Positions 51,028 to 60,267 of a stretch of DNA of 64,000 nt are shown one piece after another; position 1 is the stretch's first letter, and each line of letters starts with the position of its first letter. The translations under genes were made by a program, and so were the position numbers. The DNA lies in NCBI RefSeq assembly GCF_900091475.1, contig NZ_FMIB01000002.1:806001-870000 (forward strand). Direction: 5' to 3'. The stretch comes from Micromonospora chersina (lineage in GTDB: Bacteria > Actinomycetota > Actinomycetes > Mycobacteriales > Micromonosporaceae). The notes under the pieces were generated by a model that saw only the letters and a list, made by a program, of their open reading frames with translations, was not told the origin of the DNA and ran no database searches.

Positions 51028-52049
51028 TCGTCCTGCGCCTTCCCGGCGGGCTGTCACTGCGCCTGCGGCCCCGCGCCCTCGCCGTCGGCCTGGCCGGCAC
51101 GCTGCTCGCCCTCGCCCTCGCCGTGCTGGCCGTCGGCGCCGGCGACTACCCCATCGCCCCGGCCGACGTGCTGCGCGTCCTGGCCGGCGGCGGCAACCCC
51201 GCCGAGCGGTTCATCGTCACCGAACTCCGGCTGCCCCGCCTCGTCACGGCCCTGGCGGTCGGCGCCGCCCTCGGCCTCGCCGGCGCGGTGTTCCAGTCCC
51301 TGACCCGCAACCCGCTGGGCAGCCCCGACGTTCTCGGCGTCACCTCCGGCGCGGCCACCGGCGCGCTTGTCGTGGTGGTGCTCGGCGGCGGCAGCGCCGC
51401 CCTGGCCGGTGCGGCCGCCGCCGGCGGTCTGGCCACCGGCCTGCTCCTGTACGCCCTGGCCGGCCGCCACGGCGTCGGCGGGCACCGGCTGGTGCTCATC
51501 GGCATCGGCGTCACCGCCATCCTCACCGGCGTCAACGGCTGGCTGCTCACCCGCGCCCCGCTCATGGACGCCGCCCGCGCCGCGCTCTGGCTCACCGGCA
51601 GCCTGGACGGGCGGGGCTGGGCCAACGCGCTGCCGGTGCTCGGCGCGCTGGCGGTGCTGCTGCCCGCCGTCCTGCTCGCCCGAGCCCCCGCCCTGCGGCT
51701 GCTGGAGATGGGCGACGACTCGGCCGCCGGGCTCGGCGTGCCGGTGCGCCGGGTCCGGGTCGCCGCGCTCGGCGCGGCCGTGCTGCTGGTCTCCGTCGCG
51801 GCGGCGGCCGCCGGACCGGTGTCGTTCCTGGCGCTGACCGCCCCGCACCTGGCCCGGCGGCTCACCCGCGCGCCCGGCCCGAACCTGCTGCCCTCGGCGG
51901 TCGTCGGCGCGGCCCTGCTGCTCGCCGCCGACCAGGTCGCCCAGCACGCGGTCGCCGGCCGGCAACTGCCCGTCGGCGTGGTCACCGGCGTGCTCGGCGG
52001 CGGCTACCTGGCCTGGCTGCTCGCCGGCGAACGCGGGGGCCGGCGATGA
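51024..52049 (+). CDS. FecCD-family iron-siderophore permease, second subunit
   Basis: A 341-residue membrane protein paralogous to its upstream neighbour. It has the same RLPRLVTALAVGAALGLAGAVFQSLTRNPLGSPDVLGVTSGA and SFLALTAPHLARRLTRAPG elements. Together they form the heterodimeric channel. GTG 51024 overlaps the previous stop by four bases, and its own stop overlaps the ATPase start by four, so all three are coupled. Confidence 0.92.
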   Translation: MIVLRLPGGLSLRLRPRALAVGLAGTLLALALAVLAVGAGDYPIAPADVLRVLAGGGNPAERFIVTELRLPRLVTALAVGAALGLAGAVFQSLTRNPLGSPDVLGVTSGAATGALVVVVLGGGSAALAGAAAAGGLATGLLLYALAGRHGVGGHRLVLIGIGVTAILTGVNGWLLTRAPLMDAARAALWLTGSLDGRGWANALPVLGALAVLLPAVLLARAPALRLLEMGDDSAAGLGVPVRRVRVAALGAAVLLVSVAAAAAGPVSFLALTAPHLARRLTRAPGPNLLPSAVVGAALLLAADQVAQHAVAGRQLPVGVVTGVLGGGYLAWLLAGERGGRR

Positions 52050-52888
52050 CCGGCCCCGACGAGAAGGGAACCCCGATGCGGCCCGACACCTCCCGGCTGG
52101 TCGGCGAGGCGCTGACCCTCGGCTACGACCGGCGCACCGTCGCCGAGGACCTCACGGTGGCCGTCCCGGACGGCTCCTTCACCGTGATCATCGGGCCGAA
52201 CGCGTGCGGCAAGTCCACCCTGCTGCGCGCCCTGGCCCGGCTGCTGCGGCCCGCCCGGGGCACGGTGCTGCTCGACGGCGCCGACATCCACCGGCGGCCG
52301 GCGCGGCAGGTCGCCCGTACCCTCGGGTTGCTCCCCCAGTCGGCGGTGGCCCCCGACGGGCTCTCCGTGGCCGAGCTGGTGTCCCGGGGCCGCTACCCGC
52401 ACCAGGGCCTGCTGCGGCAGTGGTCCCGCGAGGACGAACGGGTGGTCGACCGGGCCATGGCCGACACCGGCGTCGCCGAGCTGGCCGACCGGCCGGTCGA
52501 CGAGCTGTCCGGCGGGCAGCGGCAGCGGGTCTGGATCGCCATGGCGCTGGCCCAGCAGACGCCGCTGCTGCTGCTCGACGAGCCGACCACCTACCTCGAC
52601 ATCGCCCACCAGGTCGAGGTGCTGGACCTCTGCGCCCGCCTGCACGAGGAGCAGGGCCGCACCCTGGTCGCGGTGCTGCACGACCTGCACCAGGCCGCCC
52701 GCTACGCCACCCACCTGGTGGCCATGCGCGACGGGCGGGTGGTCGCCGCCGGGGACCCGCGCCGGATCGTCACCACCGACCTGATCGAGGAGGTGTTCGG
52801 CCTGCCCTGCCGGATCATCGAGGACCCCGAGACCGGCACCCCGCTGGTGCTCCCCACCGCGCGCCGGCGGGTAGTGCCGGCGGTCTGA
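52046..52888 (+). CDS. iron-siderophore ABC transporter ATPase
   Basis: A 280-residue ATPase of the FecE/FepC group. Walker A is GPNACGKST, with Ala-Cys where Gly-Ser or Gly-Cys is usual. The Q-loop is LLPQSAVAP, the signature [15 protein letters not shown], Walker B LLLLDEP, and the switch His is in VAVLHDLHQAARYA. It powers the two permeases. It ends the plus arm of the iron locus. Confidence 0.95.
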   Translation: MTGPDEKGTPMRPDTSRLVGEALTLGYDRRTVAEDLTVAVPDGSFTVIIGPNACGKSTLLRALARLLRPARGTVLLDGADIHRRPARQVARTLGLLPQSAVAPDGLSVAELVSRGRYPHQGLLRQWSREDERVVDRAMADTGVAELADRPVDELSGGQRQRVWIAMALAQQTPLLLLDEPTTYLDIAHQVEVLDLCARLHEEQGRTLVAVLHDLHQAARYATHLVAMRDGRVVAAGDPRRIVTTDLIEEVFGLPCRIIEDPETGTPLVLPTARRRVVPAV

Positions 52889-52972
52889 CCACCCCGGCCC
52901 GGTCCGCTGTCCCCCGCGGCGGCCCCGGCCGGGGTCCGGGCCATCCCGACGGCGGCCCGCCGGCGGTGCCGG

Positions 52973-54631
52973 CTACCCGACGGCCGCCGCGGCGGCGCGG
53001 CCGGCGGCGCGGCCGGAGAAGAGGCAGCCGCCCAGGAAGGTGCCCTCCAGGGCGTTGTAGCCGTGCATCCCGCCGCCCCCGAAGCCGGCGACCTCGCCGG
53101 CGGCGTACACCCCGGCGAGGGGTTCGCCGTCGGCGCGCAGCACCCGGCCGGACAGGTCGGTGTGCAGGCCGCCGAGGGTCTTGCGGGTCAGCACGTGCAG
53201 CTGCACGGCGATCAGCGGGCCGGCGGCCGGGTCGAGCAGCCGGTGCGGGGTGGCGACCCGGATCAGCCGGTCACCCCGGTAGCGGCGGGCGCCGCGGATG
53301 GCGTGCAGCTGGGCGTCCTTGCCGAACGGGTGGGCGATCTCCCGGTCCCGCGCCTCGACGACCCGGCGCACCGCCAGGGCGTCGAGCTGCGGCCCGCCGC
53401 TCTCGGCGGCCAGCTTGTTCATCCCGTCGACCAGCTCCGGCAGGCCGTCCGCCACGACGAAGTCCGCGCCGTGCCGCTTGAACGCCTCCACCGGCCCGGG
53501 TGCGCCGGGACGGACCCGCTGGAGCACCTGCCGCACGCTGCGGTTGGTCAGGTCGGGGTTCTGCTCCGAGCCCGACAGCGCGAACTCCTTCTCCAGGATC
53601 TTCTGGGTGAGCACGAACCAGCTGTAGTCGTGGCCGGTGGCCCGCAGGTGGCGCAGCGTGGCGAGGGTGTCGAAGCCGGGGAAGAGCGGCGCGGGCAGCC
53701 GCTCGCCGGTCGCGTCGAGCCAGAGCGACGACGGCCCGGGCAGGATCCGGATGCCGTGACCAGGCCAGACCGGGTCCCAGTTGCGCAGCCCCTCGGTGTA
53801 GTGCCACATCCGGTCCGGATTGATCACCTGACCGCCGGCCGTCTCGGTGACGGCCAGCATGCGCCCGTCGACGTACGCGGGCACCCCGGTGACCATCCGG
53901 GCCGGCGGGGTGCCGAGCCGCGCCGGCCAGGCCCGCCGGACGAGGTCGTGGTCGCCGCCGATCCCGCCCGAGGTGACGATCACGGCCTGCGCCCCGTACG
54001 CGAAGTCGCCGACCACGGTCCGCGAGGTGGGCCGGCCGCGCGGGGCGTCGTCGGGGGCCAGCACCGCGCCCCGCACGCCCGTGACGACACCACCGCTGGT
54101 GACCAGCCCGTCGACCCGGTGCCGGAACAGCAACCGGATCCGGCCCTGCTCGGCGGCGGCACGGACCCGCCGGGCGAACGGCTCGACCACGCCGGGGCCG
54201 GTGCCCCAGGTGACGTGGAAGCGCGGCACCGAGTTGCCGTGCCCGTGCGCCGCTCCCCCGCCCCGCTCGGCCCAGCTCACGACCGGGAAGACCCGGTGGC
54301 CCATGCCCCGCAGCCAGGCCCGCTTCTCGCCGGCCGCGAAGTGTACGTACGCCTCCGCCCACCGGCGTGGCCAGTGGTCCTCGGGACGGTCGAAGGCGGC
54401 GCTGCCGGTCCAGTCCTGCCAGGCCAGCTCCACCGAGTCCCGGATGCCCATCCGCCGCTGCTCCGGCGAGTCGACCAGGAACAACCCGCCGAACGACCAC
54501 CACGCCTGCCCGCCGAGGTTCTGCTCCGGCTCCTGGTCCAGCAGCAGCACCCGCCGGCCGGCGTCGGCCGCCTCGGCGGCGGCGACCAGCCCCGCCAGGC
54601 CCGCCCCGACCACGATCACATCGCTATCCAC
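52973..54631 (-). CDS. FAD-dependent dehydrogenase (succinate dehydrogenase/fumarate reductase-like flavoprotein)
   Basis: A 552-residue flavoprotein. It opens with SDVIVVGAGLAGLVAAAEAADAGRRVLLLDQEPEQNLGGQAWWSFGG, the FAD site of the fumarate reductase/3-ketosteroid dehydrogenase group. Later it has AVIVTSGGIGGDHDLVRRAWP and, at the end, GGLHTDLSGRVLRADGEPLAGVYAAGEVAGFGGGGMHGYNALEGTFLGGCLFSGRAAG. It oxidises or desaturates an unknown substrate. GTG 54631 starts right at the FAD strand. It is divergent from a PucR regulator with a clear operator-like dyad between them. Confidence 0.9.
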   Translation of the reverse strand: MDSDVIVVGAGLAGLVAAAEAADAGRRVLLLDQEPEQNLGGQAWWSFGGLFLVDSPEQRRMGIRDSVELAWQDWTGSAAFDRPEDHWPRRWAEAYVHFAAGEKRAWLRGMGHRVFPVVSWAERGGGAAHGHGNSVPRFHVTWGTGPGVVEPFARRVRAAAEQGRIRLLFRHRVDGLVTSGGVVTGVRGAVLAPDDAPRGRPTSRTVVGDFAYGAQAVIVTSGGIGGDHDLVRRAWPARLGTPPARMVTGVPAYVDGRMLAVTETAGGQVINPDRMWHYTEGLRNWDPVWPGHGIRILPGPSSLWLDATGERLPAPLFPGFDTLATLRHLRATGHDYSWFVLTQKILEKEFALSGSEQNPDLTNRSVRQVLQRVRPGAPGPVEAFKRHGADFVVADGLPELVDGMNKLAAESGGPQLDALAVRRVVEARDREIAHPFGKDAQLHAIRGARRYRGDRLIRVATPHRLLDPAAGPLIAVQLHVLTRKTLGGLHTDLSGRVLRADGEPLAGVYAAGEVAGFGGGGMHGYNALEGTFLGGCLFSGRAAGRAAAAAVG

Positions 54632-54695
54632 GCACCGACCGTACGTAGCCGGATGCCAAAATCCTTGGTCGGGGCGTGCGAGATCCGCCACCTCG

Positions 54696-54715
54696 TTTGT
54701 CACCGCCATGACAAA
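54696..54715. promoter_or_regulatory. operator-like dyad before the PucR gene
   Basis: TTTGTCA-N6-TGACAAA is a perfect 20-bp dyad whose right arm touches the PucR ribosome site (AAAGGAG) and is 65 bases before the divergent dehydrogenase start. It fits autoregulation plus control of the neighbour. Confidence 0.75.
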
Positions 54716-54726
54716 AGGAGCCGACG

Positions 54727-55911
54727 ATGGCCGACACGCTGCTCGACATCGAGCCCGGCCTGGCCCACCTCGCACCGGCCGTCGGCGAGCAGCTGCGCGA
54801 CCTGCGCGCCCCGCTCCACGCCCGGATCCTGGAAGCCGTCCGCGCCGCCATGCGGGCGCAGGGCCGCTCCCTCACCGGCGGGCAGGGACGCGGACTGGCC
54901 CTCGGCGTCCGGACCGCCGTGGACGCCTTCGTCGACGCGGTCGCCGAGCCGGCCCGCGACCTGACCGCCACCCGGGCCGTCTTCCACGAACTGGGCCGCA
55001 CCGAGTACCGGGAGGGGCACCGGGTCGACGCGCTGCGCGCCGTGCTCACCCTCGGCGGCCGGGAGATGTGGGCGTTCCTCGTCGCGCACACCACGGCAGC
55101 CGGCCCCGCCCCCACCGACCTGTACGTGGTCGCCGGCGCGCTCTTCGGCTACGTCGACGCCCTCGCCGGCGCCGCCGCCGAGGGCTACCTCGACGAGCAG
55201 CGCGACGCCGCGCAGGACTGGGCCACCACCCGGCGGCGGCTCATCACCCTGCTCGTCCAGCCCCAACCGCCGGCCGACGCCGCGCTGCGCGCCGCCGCCG
55301 ACGCGGCCCGCTGGCCGCTGCCCCGGACGGTCGCCGTGCTCAGCGTCGACGGCGACGACGCCGACCACCTGGGCCGCACCATCGGCGGCGGCGCGATCGC
55401 CACGGTCATCGACGACGCGGTACGGATCGTGCTGCCCGACCCGGGCACCCCGGGCCGGCTGGACCGGGCCCGCCAGGCCCTCGCCGGGCGGCGGGCGGCG
55501 CTCGGGCCGAGCGTGGCGCTGGGCCGGGCAAGGCTGTCGTACCGGATCTCCGGCCGCGCCCTGGCGCTGCGCCGGGAGGGCGTGCTGCCGGGCGACCCGG
55601 CGGCCGGCGACGACCACCTGCTCACCCTGCTGCTGCGCTGGGAACCGGGACTGGCCGACCACCTCGCCGACGCCTGCCTCGCCCCACTGGCCGGCCTGCG
55701 GCCGGCCGCCCGCCGGGCCCTCGCCGAGACGCTGCACGGCTGGCTGCGCCGGCAGGGGCAGGTGGTGGCCGTGGCCGAGGACCTGCACACCCACCCGCAG
55801 ACCGTGCGCTACCGCATGCGCCAACTGCGGGAGCTGTTCGGCGCGGCCCTCGACGACCCGGACCGGCGGCTGGCCCTCCACCTCGCCCTGCGCCACCGCC
55901 TCGGCGGCTAG
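54727..55911 (+). CDS. PucR/CdaR-family transcriptional regulator
   Basis: A 394-residue protein. The long N-terminal part is a helical sensor (LYVVAGALFGYVDALAGAAAEGYLDEQR). The C-terminal PucR HTH is clear: LAETLHGWLRRQGQVVAVAEDLHTHPQTVRYRMRQLRELFGAALDDPDRRLALHLAL. Members respond to small metabolites. It is divergent from the FAD dehydrogenase and preceded by a strong ribosome site. The dyad between them supports a one-target regulator. Confidence 0.9.
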   Translation: MADTLLDIEPGLAHLAPAVGEQLRDLRAPLHARILEAVRAAMRAQGRSLTGGQGRGLALGVRTAVDAFVDAVAEPARDLTATRAVFHELGRTEYREGHRVDALRAVLTLGGREMWAFLVAHTTAAGPAPTDLYVVAGALFGYVDALAGAAAEGYLDEQRDAAQDWATTRRRLITLLVQPQPPADAALRAAADAARWPLPRTVAVLSVDGDDADHLGRTIGGGAIATVIDDAVRIVLPDPGTPGRLDRARQALAGRRAALGPSVALGRARLSYRISGRALALRREGVLPGDPAAGDDHLLTLLLRWEPGLADHLADACLAPLAGLRPAARRALAETLHGWLRRQGQVVAVAEDLHTHPQTVRYRMRQLRELFGAALDDPDRRLALHLALRHRLGG

Positions 55912-55955
55912 GCCGGCGGCCGCGTGACCTTGCGGGCGGTGGCCACCATGGGAGC

Positions 55956-56336
55956 GTGCTTCGCTTTCTGCTGAACGTGTTGTGGCTCGTCTTCGGCGGT
56001 GGCTTCGTCCTGGCCCTCGGCTACGGCGTGGCCGCCCTGATCTGCTTCGCGCTGGTGGTCACCATCCCGTTCGGGGTGGCCTCGCTCCGTCTCGCCTCGT
56101 ACGCGCTGTGGCCGTTCGGCCGCACCGTCGTGCCGAAGCCCGGCGCCGGGGTCGCCTCCGGCCTGGCCAACGTGCTGTGGGTGCTGCTGGCCGGCTGGTG
56201 GCTCGCCCTGTCCCACATCCTCGCGGGCGTCGCGCTCTGCGTGACGATCATCGGCATCCCGTTCGGGGTGGCCAACTTCAAGCTCGTCCCCGCCGCGCTC
56301 TGGCCGCTCGGTCAGGAGGTCGTCGAGACGCCGTGA
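55956..56336 (+). CDS. YccF-domain membrane protein
   Basis: A 126-residue protein built from two similar halves. Each has a span and the YccF motif TIPFGVASLRLASYALWPFGR or TIIGIPFGVANFKLVPAALWPLGQ. YccF proteins are small inner-membrane proteins of unknown role. GTG 55956 gives the expected LRFLLNVLWLVFGGG start; the out-of-frame ATG at 55948 is not used. Convergent with the sigma factor gene (13 bases between stops). Confidence 0.9.
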   Translation: MLRFLLNVLWLVFGGGFVLALGYGVAALICFALVVTIPFGVASLRLASYALWPFGRTVVPKPGAGVASGLANVLWVLLAGWWLALSHILAGVALCVTIIGIPFGVANFKLVPAALWPLGQEVVETP

Positions 56337-56349
56337 GCGGCCCTCGCCG

Positions 56350-57495
56350 CTAGCCGCGCAGCCGGGCGTTGATTCGTGCGGCCTGTCGGGTGAGGTGGTC
56401 GCGTTCGGCGACGCTGGGCGCCTTCCGGGCGGCGTCGGCGTAGAGGCGCGCCGCGGCCACCAGGTCACCGTCGCGCTCCCGGAGGTAGGCCGCCACGGCG
56501 GCGTACCGGGGCAGGGCGGGGTCGAGCCCCGCCAGCGCGGCCAGCCCCGCGCGCGGACCGTCGGCCTCGCCGACCGCGACGGCCCGGTTGAGGCGGGCCA
56601 CCGGGCTGTCGGTGAGGCGCACCAGCTCGTCGTACCACTCGACGATCTGCACCCAGTCGGTCTCCTCGACCGTCCGGGCGTCGGCGTGCAGCGCCGCGAT
56701 GGCGGCCTGGGCCTGGAACTCGCCCAGGCGGTCCCGGGCCAGGGCCCTCTGGAGCACGTCGACGCCCTCGGCGATCAGGCGGGTGTCCCACCGGCCGCGG
56801 TCCTGCTCGGCCAGCGGCACGAGCCGGCCGTCGGGGCCGGTCCGTGCCGCGCGCCGGGCATGGTGGAGCAGCATGAGCGCCAGCAGGCCCGCGACCTCCT
56901 CGTGGTCGATCCTGGTCGCCAGCTCACGGGTGAGCCGGATCGCCTCGGCGGCCAGGTCCACGTCGCCGGAGTAACCCTCGTTGAAGACCAGGTAGAGCAC
57001 GCGCAGCACCGTGGCGACGTCACCGGGCTCGGTGAACCGGACGCCCGAGACCGTCCGCTTGGCCCGGCTGATCCGCTGGGCCATGGTCGCCTCCGGCACC
57101 AGGTAGGCCTGCGCGATCTGCCGCGTGGTCAGGCCGCCGACCGCGCGCAGCGTCAACGCGACCGCCGAGGCCGGTGTGAGCGACGGGTGCGCACACAGGA
57201 AGTACAGCTGGAGCGTGTCGTCCGCCACCTCGCTCGGGCCGGGCGCCGGCTCCACCTCGACGCGCACCTCGCGCCGACGCCGGGAGGCGTCGGCGCGGGC
57301 GGCGTCGAGGAACTTGCGCCAGGCCACCGCGACCAGCCAGCCCTTCGGGTCCCGCGGCGGGTCGTCCGGCCACCCGCGTACGGCCTCGACCAGGGCGTCC
57401 TGAACGGCGTCCTCGGCCGCCGCGAAGTCAGCTCCGCGGCGGACGAGGACCCCGATCACGGTGGGCGTGAGGCTCCGCAGCAGGACCTCGTCCAC
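56350..57495 (-). CDS. ECF42-type sigma factor with C-terminal extension
   Basis: A 381-residue protein. Regions 2 and 4 of an ECF sigma factor are clear: GADFAAAEDAVQDALVEAVRGWPDDPPRDPKGWLVAVAWRKFLDAAR, and LTLRAVGGLTTRQIAQAYLVPEATMAQRISRAKRTV. A helical repeat-rich extension (EEVAGLLALMLLHHARRAAR, DWVQIVEWYDELVRLTDSPVARLNRAVAVGEADG) follows, as in the ECF42 group. These are encoded with a DGPF protein, here directly upstream (gap of six bases), instead of an anti-sigma factor. The regulon is unknown. Confidence 0.92.
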   Translation of the reverse strand: MDEVLLRSLTPTVIGVLVRRGADFAAAEDAVQDALVEAVRGWPDDPPRDPKGWLVAVAWRKFLDAARADASRRRREVRVEVEPAPGPSEVADDTLQLYFLCAHPSLTPASAVALTLRAVGGLTTRQIAQAYLVPEATMAQRISRAKRTVSGVRFTEPGDVATVLRVLYLVFNEGYSGDVDLAAEAIRLTRELATRIDHEEVAGLLALMLLHHARRAARTGPDGRLVPLAEQDRGRWDTRLIAEGVDVLQRALARDRLGEFQAQAAIAALHADARTVEETDWVQIVEWYDELVRLTDSPVARLNRAVAVGEADGPRAGLAALAGLDPALPRYAAVAAYLRERDGDLVAAARLYADAARKAPSVAERDHLTRQAARINARLRG

Positions 57496-57501
57496 CGTGC
57501 G

Positions 57502-57909
57502 TCACTCCGTGACGGGCGCGTGCGCCGTCAGGAACGGACGCACCTCGAGCCACTCGTGGATCGGCTTCCCGCCCGCGCCCGGAGCCGCGGACAACTCGCC
57601 GGCCAGCTCGATCGCCCGCTCGTACGTGTCGACGTCGATCACCATCCAGCCGGCGATCAGGTCCTTGGTCTCCGCGAACGGGCCGTCGGTGACCGGCGGC
57701 CGCCCCTCGCCGTCGTAGCGGACGAACGTGCCCTCCGGGGAGAGCGCCTGACCGTCGACGAACTCCCCGGTGCCCTCCAGCCGGTCGGCGAAGTCCTGCA
57801 TGTACCGCAGGTGCGCCGTGACCTCCTCCGGCGTCCACTGGTCCATCGGCACGTCGTTGACGGCCGCCGGCGCGCCGCGGTAGTGCTTCAGCAGCAGGTA
57901 CTTGGCCAT
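57502..57909 (-). CDS. YCII/DGPF-domain protein
   Basis: A 135-residue protein with the YCII-like fold. It holds MAKYLLLKHYRG, PEEVTAHLRYMQDFADRLEGTGEFVDGQAL, and the hallmark VTDGPFAETKDLIAGWMVIDVD. Proteins of this kind accompany ECF42 sigma factors and may act as their sensor or target. GAGGAG precedes ATG 57909. First gene of the pair. Confidence 0.9.
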   Translation of the reverse strand: MAKYLLLKHYRGAPAAVNDVPMDQWTPEEVTAHLRYMQDFADRLEGTGEFVDGQALSPEGTFVRYDGEGRPPVTDGPFAETKDLIAGWMVIDVDTYERAIELAGELSAAPGAGGKPIHEWLEVRPFLTAHAPVTE

Positions 57910-58113
57910 GGTGTTCTCCTCGGTGCGGTACGGCCCGTCGTGGCCGTGTTCACTGCGGGGACGGAGCCGGGTCCCGGTTCTCGACATCCCACCACGAAAT
58001 TTTCCGAGGAATCTCGACGGGCGGCTCGTGTCCGGGTTCCCGGTCACACTCCCTCGGGCGTCCTAGGAGGCTGGGTTGAGTCCACCGGGCGGGGTCACCC
58101 GAAAGGGGCTCAC

Positions 58114-58923
58114 ATGGGCGCGGTCGCGGCTACGGTCGGAGTGATGGGCGGTCATAACGGGGTGATCGAGGCACTCAAGGCGGATCCCACCATGTCGGGC
58201 CTGCGCCGCTCCCTCGACGCGTACTACGGCGACCCGGCCCGCGAGGCCGCCATGGACGCCTTCTACGCCCCCCTCGTCCGCCCGGACGACCTGGTCTTCG
58301 ACGTGGGCGCACACGTGGGCGACCGGCTCGGCAGCTTCCGCCGGCTGGGCGCCCGGGTGGTGGCCGTCGAGCCCCAGCCGCTCTGCACCCGGGCCCTGCA
58401 CGCCCTCTACGCAGGCGACGACCGCGTGACCATCGTGGAGGCGGCGTGCGGGGCGCGTACCGGGCCGGTGCGCCTGCACGTGAACTCGGCCAACCCCACC
58501 ATCTCCACCGCGTCGGCCGGGTTCCTGCGCGCCGCCGACGGAGCCGGCGGCTGGGCGCACGAGGTCTGGGACGCCGAGATCGAGGTGGCCGGCACGACGC
58601 TCGACACCCTCATCGCGGCGCACGGCGTCCCGGCCTTCGTGAAGATCGACGTGGAGGGCTTCGAGGACGCCGTGCTGGCCGGGCTGAGCCGGCCACTGCC
58701 GGCGCTGTCGTTCGAGTTCACCACCATCGCCCGGGACCTGGCCGCGCGCTGCCTGGACCGGCTCACCGCGCTGGGCTTCACCGACTTCACCGTCGCGCTC
58801 GGCGACGAGATGGCGTTCGCGCTGCCCGGATGGCGGCCGGCGGTCGAGGTGGCGGCGTACCTGCGCGGGCTGCCGCACGAGGCCAACTCGGGCGACGTCT
58901 ACGCCCGCACCCGGCCGGCCTGA
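58114..58923 (+). CDS. FkbM-family methyltransferase
   Basis: A 269-residue SAM-dependent methyltransferase. SAM motif: LVFDVGAHVGDRLGSFRRLGARVVAVEPQPLC, then TIVEAACGARTGPVRLHV. FkbM-typical late motif: AFVKIDVEGFEDAVLAGL. Family members O-methylate sugars, lipids or natural products. It is not in a recognisable biosynthetic cluster here, so the substrate is unknown. AAGGGG precedes ATG 58114. Confidence 0.9.
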   Translation: MGAVAATVGVMGGHNGVIEALKADPTMSGLRRSLDAYYGDPAREAAMDAFYAPLVRPDDLVFDVGAHVGDRLGSFRRLGARVVAVEPQPLCTRALHALYAGDDRVTIVEAACGARTGPVRLHVNSANPTISTASAGFLRAADGAGGWAHEVWDAEIEVAGTTLDTLIAAHGVPAFVKIDVEGFEDAVLAGLSRPLPALSFEFTTIARDLAARCLDRLTALGFTDFTVALGDEMAFALPGWRPAVEVAAYLRGLPHEANSGDVYARTRPA

Positions 58924-59054
58924 CCCCACCGGCGGCCCGGACCGACGTTTCGTCGCATCGACACTGCTCACAGGCTTGATCGGCGGCGTTGTCCAGAGGC
59001 ACTTTTTTCAGGTTTCGAACTTAGCCATGTTTCGTTACCTGCCTGTTATTGACG

Positions 59055-59065
59055 TGACCGTCACC
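59055..59065. promoter_or_regulatory. palindrome in the LacI promoter region
   Basis: GTGAC-C-GTCAC follows directly on a TTGAC -35-like box (59050-59054). A possible operator in front of the LacI gene. Confidence 0.35.
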
Positions 59066-59083
59066 ACTTCGGTTGACTGCGAC

Positions 59084-59109
59084 GGAACCGCTTCCGCAAC
59101 CGGTTCCGA
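59084..59109. promoter_or_regulatory. LacI-type operator cluster
   Basis: CGGAACC and GGTTCCG form a 7-base dyad over 26 bases. Inside it, CGGAA-CCGC-TTCCG is a second dyad sharing the left arm, and AACCGGTT a third. These overlapping CGGAA/TTCCG sites lie 36 bases before the LacI start, as expected of an autoregulated sugar repressor. Confidence 0.55.
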
Positions 59110-59145
59110 AACGCCCGCCTCACCCCTTCGACCCGGGAGCGTCAC

Positions 59146-60147
59146 GTGCCGATCACCATCGCCGACGTCGCCACCCGGGCCGGCGTGAGCAAGACGACGG
59201 TCTCCCGGGTGCTCAACGGCAAGGGCGAGGTGCACGTCCGCACCGCCGACCGCGTCCGCGCCGTCATCAACGCCCTCGGCTACGTGCCGAGCGCCCGCGC
59301 GGTCGGCCTGGCCCGCGGGCGTACCCGGGTCGTCGGCATGCTGGTGCCCGCCCTGACCTGGCCCTGGATGGGCGAGGTGCTCCAGGGCGCGGCCGACGTG
59401 GTCGAGGCCGAGGGGTACGGCATGCTGCTGTTCACCTGCACCCACGGCGACGAGTCGATGCGGCGGTTCGCCTCCCAGGTCTCCGCGAAGTCCTTCGACG
59501 GCCTGCTGGTGGTCGAGCCGGAGGGCACGCTCGACTACATCACCGAGCTGCACGAGCGCGGCCTGCCGGTCATCCTCATCGACGATCGCGGCCACCAGCC
59601 GGGTTTCCCGTCCGTCCGCACCACCAACGAGTCCGGCGCGCGGGCCGCCGCGGAGCACCTGCTGGCGCACGGGCGGAAGCGGCCGCTGGTCGTGACCGGC
59701 CTGCGCCGCTTCGGCTGCACCCGGGAACGGCTCGCCGGCTTCGCGGACGGCTACGCCGACGCCGGCCAGCCCATCGACCCCGCCCTCGTCGTGGAGGGCG
59801 ACTTCACCTTCGAGTGCGGGCGGGCGGCGGTGGAACGCCTGCTCGCCGACGGCGTGCCGTTCGACGCCGTCTTCGCCCACAACGACCTCTCCGCCGCCGG
59901 GGCGCTCCAGGCGCTGCGGGACGCCGGCCGGCGGGTCCCGGAGGACGTGGCGGTGGTCGGCTTCGACGACCTGCCGCTGGCCGGGCACACCCACCCACCG
60001 CTGAGCTCGGTGCGCCAGCCGTTGCGGGAGATGGGGGCGGTCGCCGCCCGTACCCTCATCGCCCACCTCGGCGGGACGCCGCTGCCCGGCACCCCGACAG
60101 TCATCCCCACCAGCTTCACCGTCCGCGCGTCGACCGGCGCCACCTGA
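59146..60147 (+). CDS. LacI-family sugar-responsive regulator
   Basis: A 333-residue repressor. HTH and hinge: TIADVATRAGVSKTTVSRVLNGKGEVHVRTADRVRAVINALGYVPSARAVGLARG. The ligand domain has VVGMLVPALTWPWMGEVLQGA, DGLLVVEPEG, HNDLSAAGALQALRDAGRRVPEDVAVVGFDDLPLAGHTHPPLSSVRQP. It precedes a family-5 ABC importer on the same strand (120 bases), and probably represses it until a sugar binds. GTG 59146 is the only start leaving the full HTH. Confidence 0.93.
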   Translation: MPITIADVATRAGVSKTTVSRVLNGKGEVHVRTADRVRAVINALGYVPSARAVGLARGRTRVVGMLVPALTWPWMGEVLQGAADVVEAEGYGMLLFTCTHGDESMRRFASQVSAKSFDGLLVVEPEGTLDYITELHERGLPVILIDDRGHQPGFPSVRTTNESGARAAAEHLLAHGRKRPLVVTGLRRFGCTRERLAGFADGYADAGQPIDPALVVEGDFTFECGRAAVERLLADGVPFDAVFAHNDLSAAGALQALRDAGRRVPEDVAVVGFDDLPLAGHTHPPLSSVRQPLREMGAVAARTLIAHLGGTPLPGTPTVIPTSFTVRASTGAT

Positions 60148-60267
60148 CCTCGCCACCGCTGTAGCACCACCCGCACCGGCGGGCGCCCGCCCACCGGTGG
60201 TAACACCGCACACCCTCCATCCACCACATCCCGCTCGAGGATTGCGGGAGCACCGAGGGAGACCTCC

